Source: Saccoglossus kowalevskii
Taxonomy: Eukaryota; Hemichordata; Enteropneusta; Harrimaniidae
Assembly: GCF_000003605.2 (NCBI RefSeq)
Contig: NW_003145783.1
Location: forward strand, 699,483-723,747
DNA length: 24,265 nucleotides
Reading direction: 5' to 3'
A program made the position numbers and the translations under genes. Shown here piece after piece: positions 1 through 10,192 of the stretch; the first letter of the stretch is position 1; each line of letters starts with the position of its first letter. The notes below the pieces were generated by a model. The model was not told the DNA's origin and did no database searches. It worked only from the letters and a program-made list of their open reading frames with translations.

Positions 1-298
1 AGATTTGCCGGTTAGAACCTTCGATAAAAGCGGTCAGGTCGATCATGAAATGTACATGATTGTTTAGACAAAACTCAATCAGATCAAAGGCCGCGTCCTT
101 GGAGTTTAGATACATGTTTCGCAGGCAGTTGGGAGATACCACTTTTATGACAGGCATGGAGATGCACAACATGTGAGAGTTGTTTAACTTAAATACAACA
201 TTTTCTGTTTTGTATACTATGCTGTTGTAAATATGTGTTACATAATAGTGTACAGTAGTGAACGCCTGCGTTTCCTTTGCTGTATTGTTTCTAAATTT
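1..298 (-). CDS. Gene D exon 3 (partial)
   Basis: It is open for 99 codons with no stop and runs off the left edge. The acceptor is T6-AG at 301-302, with a second AG at 299-300. The second AG keeps phase 0 with exon 2; the first would give phase 1. Residues include CISMPVIKVVSPNCLRNMYL and DLIEFCLNNHVHFMIDLTAF, which look like a globular cytosolic protein. Confidence 0.75.
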
Positions 299-1413
299 CT
301 CTAAAAAATGTTTTTTAAGTTCACTCAAAAACACTACTTCAAAATAGTATAAATTATAAAAATATGATCATACAAAATCTTGGATAAAAGAATAAAGTGT
401 GTACAGTTTGTGTTTTTTCTTAAATTAAATTTATCATATAAAATTTACAAACAGGTTCTCATTCTTTTTAAAACAGAATAAAATAATAAATTCATAGTAA
501 ACATATTTTTTCTTTAGATCTTGACCAAATGCAGACAGAAAATGTTACATCAACAACACAAAACATATGGTAATGTTCAGTATATACTTTTATGGGGTAA
601 ATTTTGAATAAGGTCACAGTGACCTTTAAATTATGATAAGACTTGTTTGTAACTCAAACATACTTGCCCTCCTTTTGGGTAGGGGTATTTCAGTTTATCA
701 ATTTATCTCGACAAGTTAATAATGCGTATCATTGTACATTCGATCAATTGGAGGCACACATGGAATGACTTGATGGGGCTTGCGTTGCCAGTCTGCTTTT
801 AATTTTCGTGTTCGGAGCTGTACACGCACAGGCATATTTTAAAAAATCAGATTTCCCAAAACACATTACCAAAATTACAAAAACACTGGAGACAGCACCA
901 TGCAGATTGTCTATCAGGACACGGATGTTTTTCACCTCCATGATCACGATAAGTGGCGACCGACTAAACTGAGACGAGCTGTTTGTCGGCCTGAGTCACT
1001 CACTTCACTGAACGTACCCAATATTTTTGAATAGTACGGGCATATTTTAGAAGAAACATGAACAATTTATATGCTAGCTATGATTGCTGATTACATTGTA
1101 TATCCCAATTCATAGCACCCGGACTGCAGCTCACACCATCACATCACTGCACTAGTAAACGAGCACTCTGTCTCTGGCACTGGAACCAGCGTCAGCGACA
1201 ACTGTCCACGAAGCAATTACAATCATTACCTCCCATTATTTAGTATTTATACATGTTTGTTAACAGATTGAATGCAATAACTACCCACCTTTTAGTCGCA
1301 GTGATGTAAAATAGCAATCTATGTGGAAGATTCGCGGGACGGTTCAACAGCAACAGAACGGCCATTGATTTCCGGTAGACAAATTTAAAGTTTTCCCATG
1401 ATGCCATTTTCAT
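1..1413 (-). CDS. Gene D: unrecognised protein, 5' part only
   Basis: Three exons on the minus strand join in frame: 1289-1413, 879-963 and 298 down to the window edge. The start is ATG at 1407 (AAAATGG context) or the in-frame ATG at 1413. Junctions are AAAAG|gtgggt to tttag|TCGG (phase 2) and GTTTTT|gtaatt to TAGAG|AAATTT (phase 0). The predicted N-terminus begins MASWENFKFVYRKSMAV and continues through NIRVLIDNLHGAVSSVF into an open stretch of 99 codons. I see no signal peptide, zinc motif or repeat. An upstream hydrophobic run (MAVLLLL) is too short to call a membrane segment. I do not recognise the family. A second reading starts at ATG 941 (ATCATGG, strong context) and would make the first exon untranslated or absent. 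The long open exon in AT-rich DNA is the best evidence that the gene is real; the two upstream exons are less certain. Confidence 0.6.
611..625. promoter_or_regulatory. Perfect palindromic estrogen-response-element-type site
   Basis: AGGTCACAGTGACCT is an exact inverted repeat of the nuclear-receptor half-site AGGTCA with a 3-bp spacer (IR3), the form bound by estrogen-receptor-type dimers. It lies in gene D intron 2. It could also be a fragment of a repeat, since AGGTCA-rich repeats occur in marine invertebrate genomes. Confidence 0.4.
879..963 (-). CDS. Gene D exon 2
   Basis: This 85-nt exon encodes RSPLIVIMEVKNIRVLIDNL and then HGAVSSVF. The acceptor is gtttag at 964-968 and the donor gtaatt at 877-878. 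It contains an ATG at 939-941 with A at -3 and G at +4, so it could instead be the first coding exon. Confidence 0.5.
1289..1413 (-). CDS. Gene D exon 1 (candidate)
   Basis: It starts ATGAAAATGG and encodes 39 to 41 residues, including LLLLNRPANLPHRLLFYITA. The donor AG|gtgggt lies at 1287-1288. The phase-2 end matches the phase needed by the exon at 963. There is no in-frame stop up to the donor. Confidence 0.45.
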
Positions 1414-1933
1414 ACTCCTCAGGCTAGTAGTCAATTATCGACGGGTTTTTTCGCACGTTTGAAGAAGTAGAACGGGGTTTCCGACGAAAAAGAGTTATTA
1501 ATAATAAATAGAGTCTCGCAAAAATAAAGAAACGCCAACAGTATATGTTGATAATATAAAGTTAAACAACTTCCTGCTAAAATATGAATGTAAGAGTCAT
1601 AAATTAGTGAGTAATTAAGATATAAAAAATATACATGGGAGACTTTTGAACGTAAGGGTCCTTTGAACTCCTAACAAACGCGTACTAATTAGACCATCAC
1701 TCATATACTAGTATGTGCTAAAGTTCAGATGTCAGACCATGTATTTTATATATGTAATTTAATATCATATGATTGAGTTGAAAATTAACCATGAGAAAAA
1801 ATGGTTTATCGCCAAATAAAGGAAAGATGGCGCATAATTGTAATCCCCCCCCCACGCCATTACCACCGTATATTCCCATGATGTTAAGTTTGGTTGTTTC
1901 TGAGTGACATTGTATGATCACAGAACCACTTAC
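1414..1933. other. Short intergenic stretch between genes E and D
   Basis: About 500 bp separate the last identified exon of gene E from the gene D start. It should hold the end of E and the promoter of D. I see ATTAAA on the minus strand at 1757-1762 as a possible poly(A) signal for E, a C9/G9 run at 1846-1854, and otherwise AT-rich sequence. No CAAT or clear TATA element was found for D. Confidence 0.4.
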
Positions 1934-2143
1934 CTGCTATGTACGAACAAATCAAACAGATGAACAGGAGCCCACTTATACCATGGCGACAGGACACATC
2001 GTGGGTACGATCACTCGTTTTGCGACGTTTTGACAGACATCCAAATACACAAGTGAAGCAAGTCAAAAACGAGAAGCTCCCAGTCACGATAAGACACAGG
2101 GGGATGTAAGGCTGTGTGGGACATTCGTCTTTGTAAATTGCAC
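1934..2143 (-). CDS. Gene E exon 5, signature loop and membrane segments 2-3
   Basis: A 210-nt phase 1-1 exon with acceptor ttctatag and donor gtaagt at 1932-1933. It carries the CPTQPYIP signature and two hydrophobic runs divided by a basic loop. It stays open past the donor for 15 more codons to a TAA at 1884-1886. Confidence 0.8.
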
Positions 2144-5100
2144 CTATAGAACACAAATAGTTATTGAATAGCTACCCCAGGGTAATGTGTGGGACCCTCA
2201 GGCTACACAACCATTCTTCAGAAGAAGGTTGGGTACACGCTGTATATTCTGTTTCTCATTGCCTCATTGGTAGGAACACAGTTATAATAGTTATTTCACG
2301 ATAGGTGTTAATCTAATTTAAATTAGCACGTAATTCATTCGACCATGTCTCTGGTTTAAGGAAAGTACAGGTCTGGCAAATAGAAAGATGTAATCAAATC
2401 AGACCACATAACAAACCCGTAAATAGTCGACAGTTCTGTAGTGAATCATGGTTTGGCGACAATGACTGTAATAATGACTACATACTTACCGATAACTATC
2501 ATCGAAATGGGTATAACAGCTGTAAGGCCAGCACAAAACAGACACAGAGTCATACATACAACTAGAAAACAGACAAGAAATCGAAGTTAAAAAAAGAAAA
2601 ATTCAAAGATGGCTGCTTAAATATGAATATGGCATTTCACAGGACTGGGCAGGTCAGAATAAGGCCAATTTCCCCAATGGTACAACCACAGATGCTGCAA
2701 AGAAATGAGTACAAACTTAACACAAATAACCGTAGTGAAAGGTGAGAAACCATACAAATAGACATAAAAATGACTGCAATGTGCGCCCAAACAATAAATG
2801 AAATTCAAAATAACCCAAACAAGGGGGAGAAAACTGGGCGACACACTGGAAAGAAAAAAAAACAATAACCAGACGTTTCGGGTCAGAACCCTTTATCAAT
2901 GACATGATGACAGCAAAGATGGAAGTGAGAGTCTGATGCCCTCTAAAAACTGCTCAACTAAACAAAGGGACCCATATAAATAGAGAAACTATAATTTGAT
3001 TCGGTAATATTCCATTGCATGTGTAACCTTATTATTTGGAGGAAATTTATGTCCATGTTCACTTTACTTGATTCAAAGTGTCAATTAATTGTTCAGTGTT
3101 ATTATTATTACACGTTGACAGACTCTGTCAGTTCGTTGACCTTGGGTGCTTAAGTTTGCATAACACGCACACCATAGCATCCAGACACAAATCCACGACA
3201 CTGTATGTACTATGCGTGTTTTTGTAGAAAATAAACTAACAATTATTCACCTGACCCACATAAGATCTCCAAGAGATTTGGGAGAAATTCGTTGATGCCA
3301 TCAGACTCATGTTTAGCGGTTCTGATCTTTGACACAATGGTTTCACCATACATCGGAGTGTCACCTGTAAGTACACGCAATGCCTCAATAACAATACTAC
3401 AGTGTGTTAGAGAGATAATTAAGTTAATTCAACGTTAATGTGGGAGTAGTATTGAGGTTAACTGAACTAAATTAGTTAGAATTTCCGGTTATCTAAAATC
3501 CCGTATTACTGGGCATGTTACAAATAATAAAACAGTCAACTAACTGTGCTGTGTTAAACATAACGAAGGAACAAGTCGCTTATTCATCAGGGTCGTAGGG
3601 GGCGTTTGCATATAGCGATTCGTACTTGAATAGCTTCATTGTATAAATCTACTGTAAAACATGTCTTTATAGCTAATGCCTTCATTATAAATGCAAAATG
3701 GCGGCCAAACACGTCTTTTTCTTCACATACGCACTTTGTAAACAACACAGAAAACGTAATAATCTGGAGCGCTTCCTTATTACACTTGACAGTTTTTCTT
3801 TGTTTCTATGGAGGTGATAACTGCGCATTTGTTGCCGACAGACAAGTATTGTGAAAACAGAAAATCAACAAAGACAAGAAAGATTCGCTAAATCAACATT
3901 TCGCTATTACGTCATTTTACCACAATTCGCTAAAATAGTATGTCGCTTTTTCAGCATGTTTTACAATTGCAATATCTGTATATTTTCATAGTTAGTTATT
4001 CATTTATAACACCATATGATAAAATTCTGTGATGTCACAATCTATTACATAAACAGTATCATTATACCACTAGAAGATTATATAGTATAATTGTGATTAC
4101 AAACACTTATCTCGATTACAACTTGACAGCAAAGAGACATTGTCAAAAGATTGTAGACTAACCATACTGTTCTGTCTCGTAATTCAGTGGACGTTCATTT
4201 GGCGCCTCGGCATCCTTTAATAAGAATAATGTAATTTTAGTATGAGTTATACAAAAAGAAAGAAAAGGTTGGTTCCTTAGATCACATATCAAAAGCAACT
4301 GAAATGTGACTTAGTTGTTAGTTGCTTGTATAAACAATAATTTCAATTAACAAGGTGAGACCGGCTAACAGTCCCAGTCCATACTATATTGCCGCACCCC
4401 AACACCCCGCGTAAGGAGGGAGGCCAGGAAACATATGTAGATCAGTAGGTATTTTTTTTCACGAGTGTTGAAAAGCCAAACATGTCTAAACCACTGCAAA
4501 ATGGTTTCCCAATACTACTACATGTAATTACCTGATTCATTTAAACGTATACAGATATAGGCCAGTATTTAAAATTAATCGACAAATATAACCTCAGTAC
4601 GTAATGTATTGTGTTCACAATATGACCGTCACGCTCTATACTCGATATAACATTACACTGTATATGCACCTCATCAATTAGACCGAGCGAGCTGTAAGCA
4701 ATATGTCATAGGTCACGTCGTTACCAAATAACTGAAACCAATATATCATGGGAAATTAACAGGTCAAACGTAACAGACACAAGTATGCAAGTATGCATCA
4801 AGACGTGAAACGAATGACTTAAATCGATAGTCTAAAACGATTTGTCTGGATGACGAACCACAGTATGCTTGCAATACGTAAACCATGTAATCGGTGAGAC
4901 AGACATTTGTTTGCACTCATACAGCGGGAGAAACCACGCTATCGTTTGACCCAATCCTCCCCCTCCCAAAAAAATCAGCGTTATAGTGAAGATTCAACAA
5001 CTTAACATGAGACACACGCAACCGTAAAACGCTCGTGGAAACAAGATAATTAATTACCCAGGGAAATTTGTTATGCAATTTGTTATAAGGAGGGATGACG

Positions 5101-6176
5101 TCAGAGGAGCGCGATATGAATAACACATATCCCAATTATTGCAAACATAAGTGGTTGAAACATTGGCGAAAAAGTGTGGATAACAAAAATTCTGTCACGT
5201 TTATTTTATGATTATGTAATCTTATATTTTCATCGCGTTTTCCCTGGTAAGCGTAGAGCAACGACGAATATACACAGGATGCAAATTTCCATAGCTTTGC
5301 TGTAATGACAGATTCAAACAATCGCGGCAATTACGATGAAAAGTATAAACACACACTCAAGTAGAGATACGAGTCCCGCCCACTATAGTATGACTACATT
5401 ACAGCTGTGACGCAGTGCAAATTAAAACGAGAAAGCGATGTTATTAGTTTCAGGCATTTTCCGCGTCCCTTGCTCAGCAATAATTCACTCGACCAAGGAC
5501 ACACGATAAGATGAATTAACATTACATACAGACACTACTTGTATTCCGCTAGCATGAGAAGTGATCAACAGAATTGTGAAGGTAAATTACGTTCGAAGAA
5601 AATCACGTGACGGCCGATAACGTGCTGTTATTATATTATTTCACCACTCCCACCCGTTACACTTGTCCAAGAATATTGATAAAGTATATACAGCAATGTA
5701 ACTAACATAATTGAGTATCTTGCGTTTGTCTTTATTTTAATTGTGAGCCAATTTTCTCGACAGCTTTTATTAGGTGCGAAATGTTTAGAAATCAAAACTA
5801 GGAACCACCACCAATTTAAAAAAATGTAAGTTTTTTTTATTCACTCATTGTAGTTTCAAACAAGCATTGAATACAAAAACATAATGGCGGTCCCTTTTGT
5901 TCGATGGGGTGCACCTGTAACTCTAATATGCATGATCACGATACAAAGTCTATTAAAATTGCCCTTTTCATATCCGAGAAACAGTTTCGGACAAGAATCA
6001 GATTGGAATCAGACTCGAATGGCCGTCAGTGTCTCAAATTTGAATGTAATCGGCCAAAGCATGTCCGAGAAATGACTCGGGCACACGCACGGACAGACGA
6101 CGAACACAACCGAAACGTGGACTAATTACATATGTGACACTTTATAGCACAAGTGCAACTATACTCAAGCAAAATA

Positions 6177-6221
<45 letters not shown>

Positions 6222-6515
6222 ACATAAATATACAAACGTGAATTGTCTAACACATATCACGAGATTTGACAACCAGTAGTACACCATGAGCCACCATCAA
6301 AATAACGCGTTATATCTCCACTCGTTTAACGATAAACTGAATAAGTACCCGATTGAAAGCGATATTTATATACGACATCGCTTGTTATAGTCGCTATATA
6401 AAGAAAGCACATACATTTGAAGAGGTTTAGTATAATATGTACAGACATAGGCATATGTAAAATACATTTGATTGAGAACGTCATCACTTACTGTGCTAAA
6501 CTTCCCAGCAGACAT
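1934..6515 (-). CDS. Gene E: TMEM272-like multi-pass membrane protein
   Basis: Five exons join with every phase agreeing: 6492-6515, 4163-4214, 3251-3364, 2490-2561 and 1934-2143 (157 codons plus one base). The start ATG at 6515 has A at -3. Residues 1-60 form a hydrophilic cytosolic head. A membrane segment lies at about 65-88, then the family-like signature IGAIYKDECPTQPYIPLCL (87-105), a second segment at about 101-124, a basic loop SKRRK (125-129) and a third at about 143-158. The CPxQPxIP loop between two membrane segments is typical of the TMEM272/TMEM272-like family, whose function is unknown. A fourth C-terminal segment is expected, but I could not find its exon. Either it was missed, or the transcript reads through the exon-5 donor to a stop at 1884-1886, adding a short hydrophilic tail. 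The family call is from memory of the pattern, not from a search. Confidence 0.75.
2144..2489 (-). other. Gene E intron 4
   Basis: 346 bp between exons 4 and 5. No further coding, repeat or regulatory structure is visible. Confidence 0.6.
2490..2561 (-). CDS. Gene E exon 4, first membrane segment
   Basis: A 72-nt phase 1-1 exon encoding VCMTLCLFCAGLTAVIPIS and MIVI, almost all hydrophobic. Acceptor gttttctag, donor gtaagt. Confidence 0.8.
2562..3250 (-). other. Gene E intron 3
   Basis: 689 bp. It contains minus-strand open frames (2617-2865 and 2717-2905) rich in Phe, Leu and Cys. They have no splice context or recognisable motif, and I take them as chance. Confidence 0.55.
3251..3364 (-). 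CDS. Gene E exon 3
   Basis: A 114-nt phase 1-1 exon encoding DTPMYGETIVSKIRTAKHES and then a stretch ending LLEILCGS. It leads into the first membrane segment. Acceptor cttacag, donor gtgaat. Confidence 0.75.
3365..4162 (-). other. Gene E intron 2
   Basis: 798 bp. It includes four spaced copies of TTCGCT between 3,884 and 3,950 and a YY1-like AAAATGGCGGCC at 3695-3706. The plus-strand open frame at 3639-3854 has no supporting signals. Confidence 0.5.
4163..4214 (-). CDS. Gene E exon 2
   Basis: A 52-nt exon encoding DAEAPNERPLNYETEQY. The acceptor ttaaag lies at 4215-4216 and the donor gttagt at 4161-4162. It enters in phase 0 and leaves in phase 1. It is acidic and probably cytosolic. Confidence 0.7.
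4215..6491 (-). other. Gene E intron 1
   Basis: A 2.3-kb first intron. It holds a full CRE palindrome TGACGTCA at about 5095-5102, a CA microsatellite, and several short open frames without splice support. First introns often hold enhancers, but nothing else here is distinctive. Confidence 0.5.
6180..6216. repeat. (CA)n microsatellite
   Basis: An uninterrupted AC/CA dinucleotide tract of 37 bp, followed by a degenerate acatacacacat tail. It lies in gene E intron 1. Confidence 0.95.
6492..6515 (-). CDS. Gene E exon 1 coding part
   Basis: It encodes MSAGKFST, followed by a strong gtaagt donor at 6490-6491 (phase 0). The ATG lies about 40-50 bp downstream of a TATA-like box, so the 5' UTR would be very short. 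Confidence 0.65.
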
Positions 6516-6556
6516 CTTGGCACTAATCCTACTATGTATCGTGTGTACGTTCGAGC

Positions 6557-6596
6557 TAATATATACCTCTGCATCAAGTGAAAGTGAAAGTGAAAC
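6557..6596 (-). promoter_or_regulatory. Gene E promoter: IRF/ISRE-like tract plus TATA-like box
   Basis: On the plus strand 6576-6596 reads AAGTGAAAGTGAAAGTGAAA then C, four AAGTGA/GAAAGT units. This matches the direct-repeat GAAAnn pattern bound by interferon regulatory factors. Ten bases nearer the gene, the minus strand reads TATATATTA at 6557-6565. A start site about 30 bp downstream would fall near 6,535, just before the ATG at 6,515. Confidence 0.5.
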
Positions 6597-6937
6597 AACC
6601 TGGGTATGTTTACATTAGTCATCTCCGTATTTAACCCAATTGTGTGTATGGAACTATAACAATTGTAGATCATTGCATCAAATAACAACCAAAAACAACG
6701 CCGTTATCTACACAGGAGATTGTCAGCTGTAAATGGTGGCGTATACGTTAACCCGCTAAAGAGATGCATGTGTTTCCTGTGTTTAAATAACAGCAGAATA
6801 TCGTCGCCACAAACGCAGTTAGAGTTAAATTCCTTGCGATCTGTTGACTCTTTCATTCTGTGAAATCTGTTACGTATACATTATGATACGGATCGCTAAT
6901 CATTGCCAGCCATCACAGAGGATGACCGAAATAACCT

Positions 6938-6950
6938 TGACGTCAATTGG
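6938..6950. promoter_or_regulatory. CRE abutting an inverted CCAAT box
   Basis: TGACGTCA (6938-6945), a full CREB/ATF palindrome, is followed directly by ATTGG (6946-6950), an inverted CCAAT box bound by NF-Y. It lies about 420 bp upstream of the gene E start codon. The pairing is common in animal promoters, but here it may be chance. Confidence 0.3.
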
Positions 6951-6989
6951 CTGATGAACACTTTAATCTGAATATGATAATTGTATAGA

Positions 6990-7240
6990 TGACAGCAGAG
7001 GCGAGGGCACGAAATTGTGCATGGTGGGGGGGGGGGGTCTGCTCACCATCCCTTACAAGTGGGATCCGGGGCATGCCACCATTTAAAAAAAATGAATTCT
7101 AGACCCTCTGAAACGCTATTTCCTGCATTCTGAGGGGCAAATTTTGCTGACACAAAGGGTTTCAGCTTGATTTTAGAGGGGCGTCGCTACTAACATTTTT
7201 CCGACCGCTCTCTGTCTCCCTGTACCGCCGCCACTGGACA
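6990..7240. repeat. GC-richer repeat-like segment with G12 run
   Basis: This stretch is less AT-rich than its surroundings. It has G12 at 7026-7037, repeated GAGGGGC-type words and an end rich in CCGCCGCC. It looks like the tail of a dispersed repeat. I cannot name a family and see no terminal repeats. Confidence 0.25.
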
Positions 7241-7746
7241 GTGACATGTATTTCCCATACATTTTATTGACTGATACGTTACCACGGCGACGATAGTGTT
7301 ACCGCCTCGTATTTCACAGTGTTGCAAGTTAATTGACACCGTTATTACCATTAGCAGACATGTCAGACTAGTTTGGAGTGGGGCAACACACCGAACGACG
7401 TAATAACTACCAGACTAATTTACTTAAATTGTCGTATACCGTCCAAGTTAGGTTATTTGCGGTGAATGCGCATTCTGTTTTAAAAAGACGAGACGTCGAT
7501 GGCCAACATTATGACACACACCGTATGAACAAAGTAAAAGTGGCACATAGATTTTCCCTTTCACAGTTTCCGGGAAGTCTCGGTGCAGTGACGCATGTTT
7601 TACAGTGTCATTGGTACCGTATAAGAATAAATCGGTTGATTATTGTGAATTGACAAGCGAAGACCTAATTGTAACAACTACATTAGTTTTTGATTTATAA
7701 GTCTCTTAATGTACAACACACGACATGATATCCGTGTACGTTTTTA

Positions 7747-7779
7747 ATGATGGCACACAGTTTAACTGTCAGAAAACAG
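7747..7779 (+). other. Orphan candidate first exon, plus strand
   Basis: ATGATGGCACACAGTTTAAC and 13 more bases encode MMAHSLTVRKQ and stop exactly at a strong CAG|gtaagt donor (7780-7781). No partner acceptor with a convincing downstream exon was found before gene B. It could be a 5' exon of gene B (about 3.3-kb intron), where its ATG would be an upstream ORF, or chance. Confidence 0.2.
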
Positions 7780-7988
7780 GTAAGTGAACTATTATTTATT
7801 ATTTTAAACATTGAAATTTTCCTATTGTTTCATCATTTTTTTTAAAGAATACTGATAACAATGTGTTAATGTTAATGTTTTAAAATGAAGTACTCGTGCC
7901 TATATATTTAAAAAATCGTTTTTTTTATCATGAAGGATGATTGTATTTTGTAAGGAAATCAACATTTTTAATTATCATTTGCATACTT

Positions 7989-8640
7989 TTATTTGCATAC
8001 GCTTCGTTCGTTTGTTTCATTTCTCCACTGCGCATGGCTATTGTAGCTCATTCGCTTCATACTGTTTACATCGCACACTGACCGTGCATAGTCATTTCTG
8101 TTAGGTTTATTTTCGTACTGACGTAAATGAGTTTGGGTAATTCCCGGGATCTCGTTATTTCCAATTTGCAGTTTAGACGACATTAGAGCATTAATCACAA
8201 TTTCGTTTTTTGGAATTACTGCATTAATGGGAAAAATAGTCAATAAATCGTCCTCGTGTGATTGGGACAGTTAAAAAAGAAAAAAAAAGAAACAAACCAA
8301 AAAATATAAATGGCTATCTCGTGGTTCATCGCATATAGCGTTCTGTATGATAAGGAATCAAGACGTTGTTCCGGCTAAAAAATACACACCACGCATATAA
8401 AATAATAACATTGTATGTTGTCTGTACAAATGATTATTCCCTCAATATAACCACAGCCCTATTGACGAGAGCCTGTGATATAACCCACAACCGGTCATTC
8501 AACTTTCCAGGTTACAATTTAGGTTACCGGCAGAGGGCGCCACAGGATATGAAACTAAACTGAGTAAAACGTCTTGGTAACGTGAATCTGTAACAAAATA
8601 ATACATAATATGAAACAATAACGATGCACTTACAATCCAT
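7989..8640 (-). CDS. Gene F: candidate small two-exon protein, 78 aa
   Basis: An ATG at 8640 sits in an ideal start context (CGACCATGG), with an in-frame TGA upstream. After only seven coding bases comes a strong donor (ATGGATT|gtaagt, 8632-8633). A phase-matching acceptor, tttttcccattaatgcag, leads into 7989-8218, which is open for 75 codons to a TAA. The stop overlaps a minus-strand AATAAA at 7988-7993. The predicted product begins MDLIPKNEIVINALMSSK. It is hydrophilic, rich in Asn, and has two cysteines near the C-terminus. I do not recognise it. No signal peptide or membrane segment is visible. The signals agree with each other, but an open frame of this length can arise by chance. The AATAAA overlaps the stop, so the 3' UTR would be almost absent. 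Confidence 0.3.
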
Positions 8641-9986
8641 GGTCGACGCACGAAAAGAGGGTCAAAGCGATAATGGTTGTGTCATTATACCCGAGGATAT
8701 ATTCCGATGAGGTCAGTTTTTCCGCATTCATTCGCCCGCACCTGTTATTTTAATTTCACCAACCTAACGCTTCATGTAGGCACAATCAGTGAAAGAATTA
8801 GTGTTTCCCCTTGCATACTCCGTTTGCAAACAACTTATCAAAACATATCTATCTGCTGTAGGGACGTATGCATTGAGAGAGAGATTCTTCGAATTAAATA
8901 TCAATAGATGTTGATATATATGTCAAGTAAACTGGCAATGTAATGATTTTATCGTGTTTTGGAAAAGAAGCAAACATTTTTTAATGATGCAAGACGCATA
9001 TCACTACGTACTACACAGAGCCGATATTTGCCCAAAGTGAGCATTTGAGTGCACCCGGAATTCCAGTTAATTTCCCAAAAAGATATCGTCAACAAATTAC
9101 ATAAATTATGTTGTTTCGAGATTCTACAGATTCACTGTGTAATTCAAAGGAAAAGCTACATGTTCTATATCAATACTTACAAACTGTACAATCTATGGTC
9201 AGCACCGTTTATAGATCCATTTGACGTCCACCAGAACAACAGGAGGCCAGTGTTTGTGTCATGAAACATGTACGATCTAGTTGTAGTGCACTATACAGTA
9301 GTTGACTGGAGAGAACATGGCCGCTGCTTACTCTTTCTGTGCATAGACTAACGCTACAAGGAGCATACAACATCCGTTGCATCGTTGAATAGTTTAATTT
9401 ATATACATTATGAATTGAAATTTTCCGTTTTTTTTATTCTATCTGTGTGCATGTTATTAGTACCATCATAGATTCGAAATGCACATGTCTATTTAGTAAT
9501 TCACCACTAGATGCTATTTCAAGCCGCCCTTGAGAGAACGCATAGATGGGCCAGCGTTTGCCTACAATGGCGAGGCGCATGTCCATTTGCCAAATTCTAA
9601 GTTAAAATTTCATGTGTCTGTTTATTCGATATTATATTTTTTCTAGTACTACTGTTGGTTTTTAAACAGTTGGATTAGTAATGACAAATACAGTACGTGC
9701 TCATGAATAATTATTGCGAACCATTGAACACGGTTTTTTGAACTCTGAGACTTGAAATGTTGAATGATGAGAATCACATACTTGGATAATGCATATTTGA
9801 GTTTTCTTAAATGGGTTCTACTAAGAAATTAGAATACTGCGTTCGAAACCACTATGGTCCAGTTTGTACTGCAAGTCCACTGCAGTTTTGAAATGTCACG
9901 ATTTGATCTTTTTCATGTTACCCACCTTTCACCCAATTGTAACAAGTAAAAAATATTACTGAAATACAATTTGTGACGTACATGAT
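8641..9986. other. Gene-poor stretch
   Basis: AT-rich DNA with short open frames on the plus strand (8677-8907 and 9049-9264) that lack start context, splice partners and recognisable motifs. I see no repeat or regulatory structure worth naming. Confidence 0.45.
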
Positions 9987-10172
9987 CAGAAATGAAATAT
10001 GTCACATTTGCTAAATCAGGTGCAAATAAAAACAAATTTGCCTCATTTTTATTCAGCCACCATTAACATATAAATATTATTTTCTTGTATCTCGCTTTTC
10101 CAAGTATTAGTATTAATTACAGAATTCTCTGGGGAAAAATCTAGAATCAGACAATAACATAAGAATTGTTTT
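9987..10172. repeat. Diverged duplicated block, copy 1
   Basis: Colinear with 10487-10830 over several blocks: CAGAAATGAAATATGTCACA against CAGAATTGAAATATTTCACA, TTTATTCAGCCACCA against TTTATTCAACCACCA, and TAATTACAGAATT followed by ATCAGACAATAACA. The blocks keep order and orientation. Confidence 0.55.
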
Positions 10173-10192
10173 TTTGTGTTCCATAAATTAAA

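Larger units (their letters stand above)
6597..7746. other. Upstream region of gene E, no gene seen
   Basis: The region 5' of the gene E promoter. It holds the CRE-CCAAT pair, a G12 run with a GC-richer segment, and a STAT-type site TTCCGGGAA at 7568-7576. A plus-strand open frame at 7378-7653 starts at GTG and has no recognisable content. Confidence 0.4.

Noticed and set aside
1510-1590. Open stretch after an AG near 1,580 (minus) as gene E exon 6
   Set aside because: It keeps the phase but shows no family motif, and the acceptor is not convincing.
3884-3950. Four copies of TTCGCT as a regulatory array
   Set aside because: The short AT-rich word has uneven spacing and no known factor or symmetry; it is too weak to call.
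9830-9860. GCGTTCGAAACC resembling a tRNA B box
   Set aside because: No A box or cloverleaf could be found around it on either strand.
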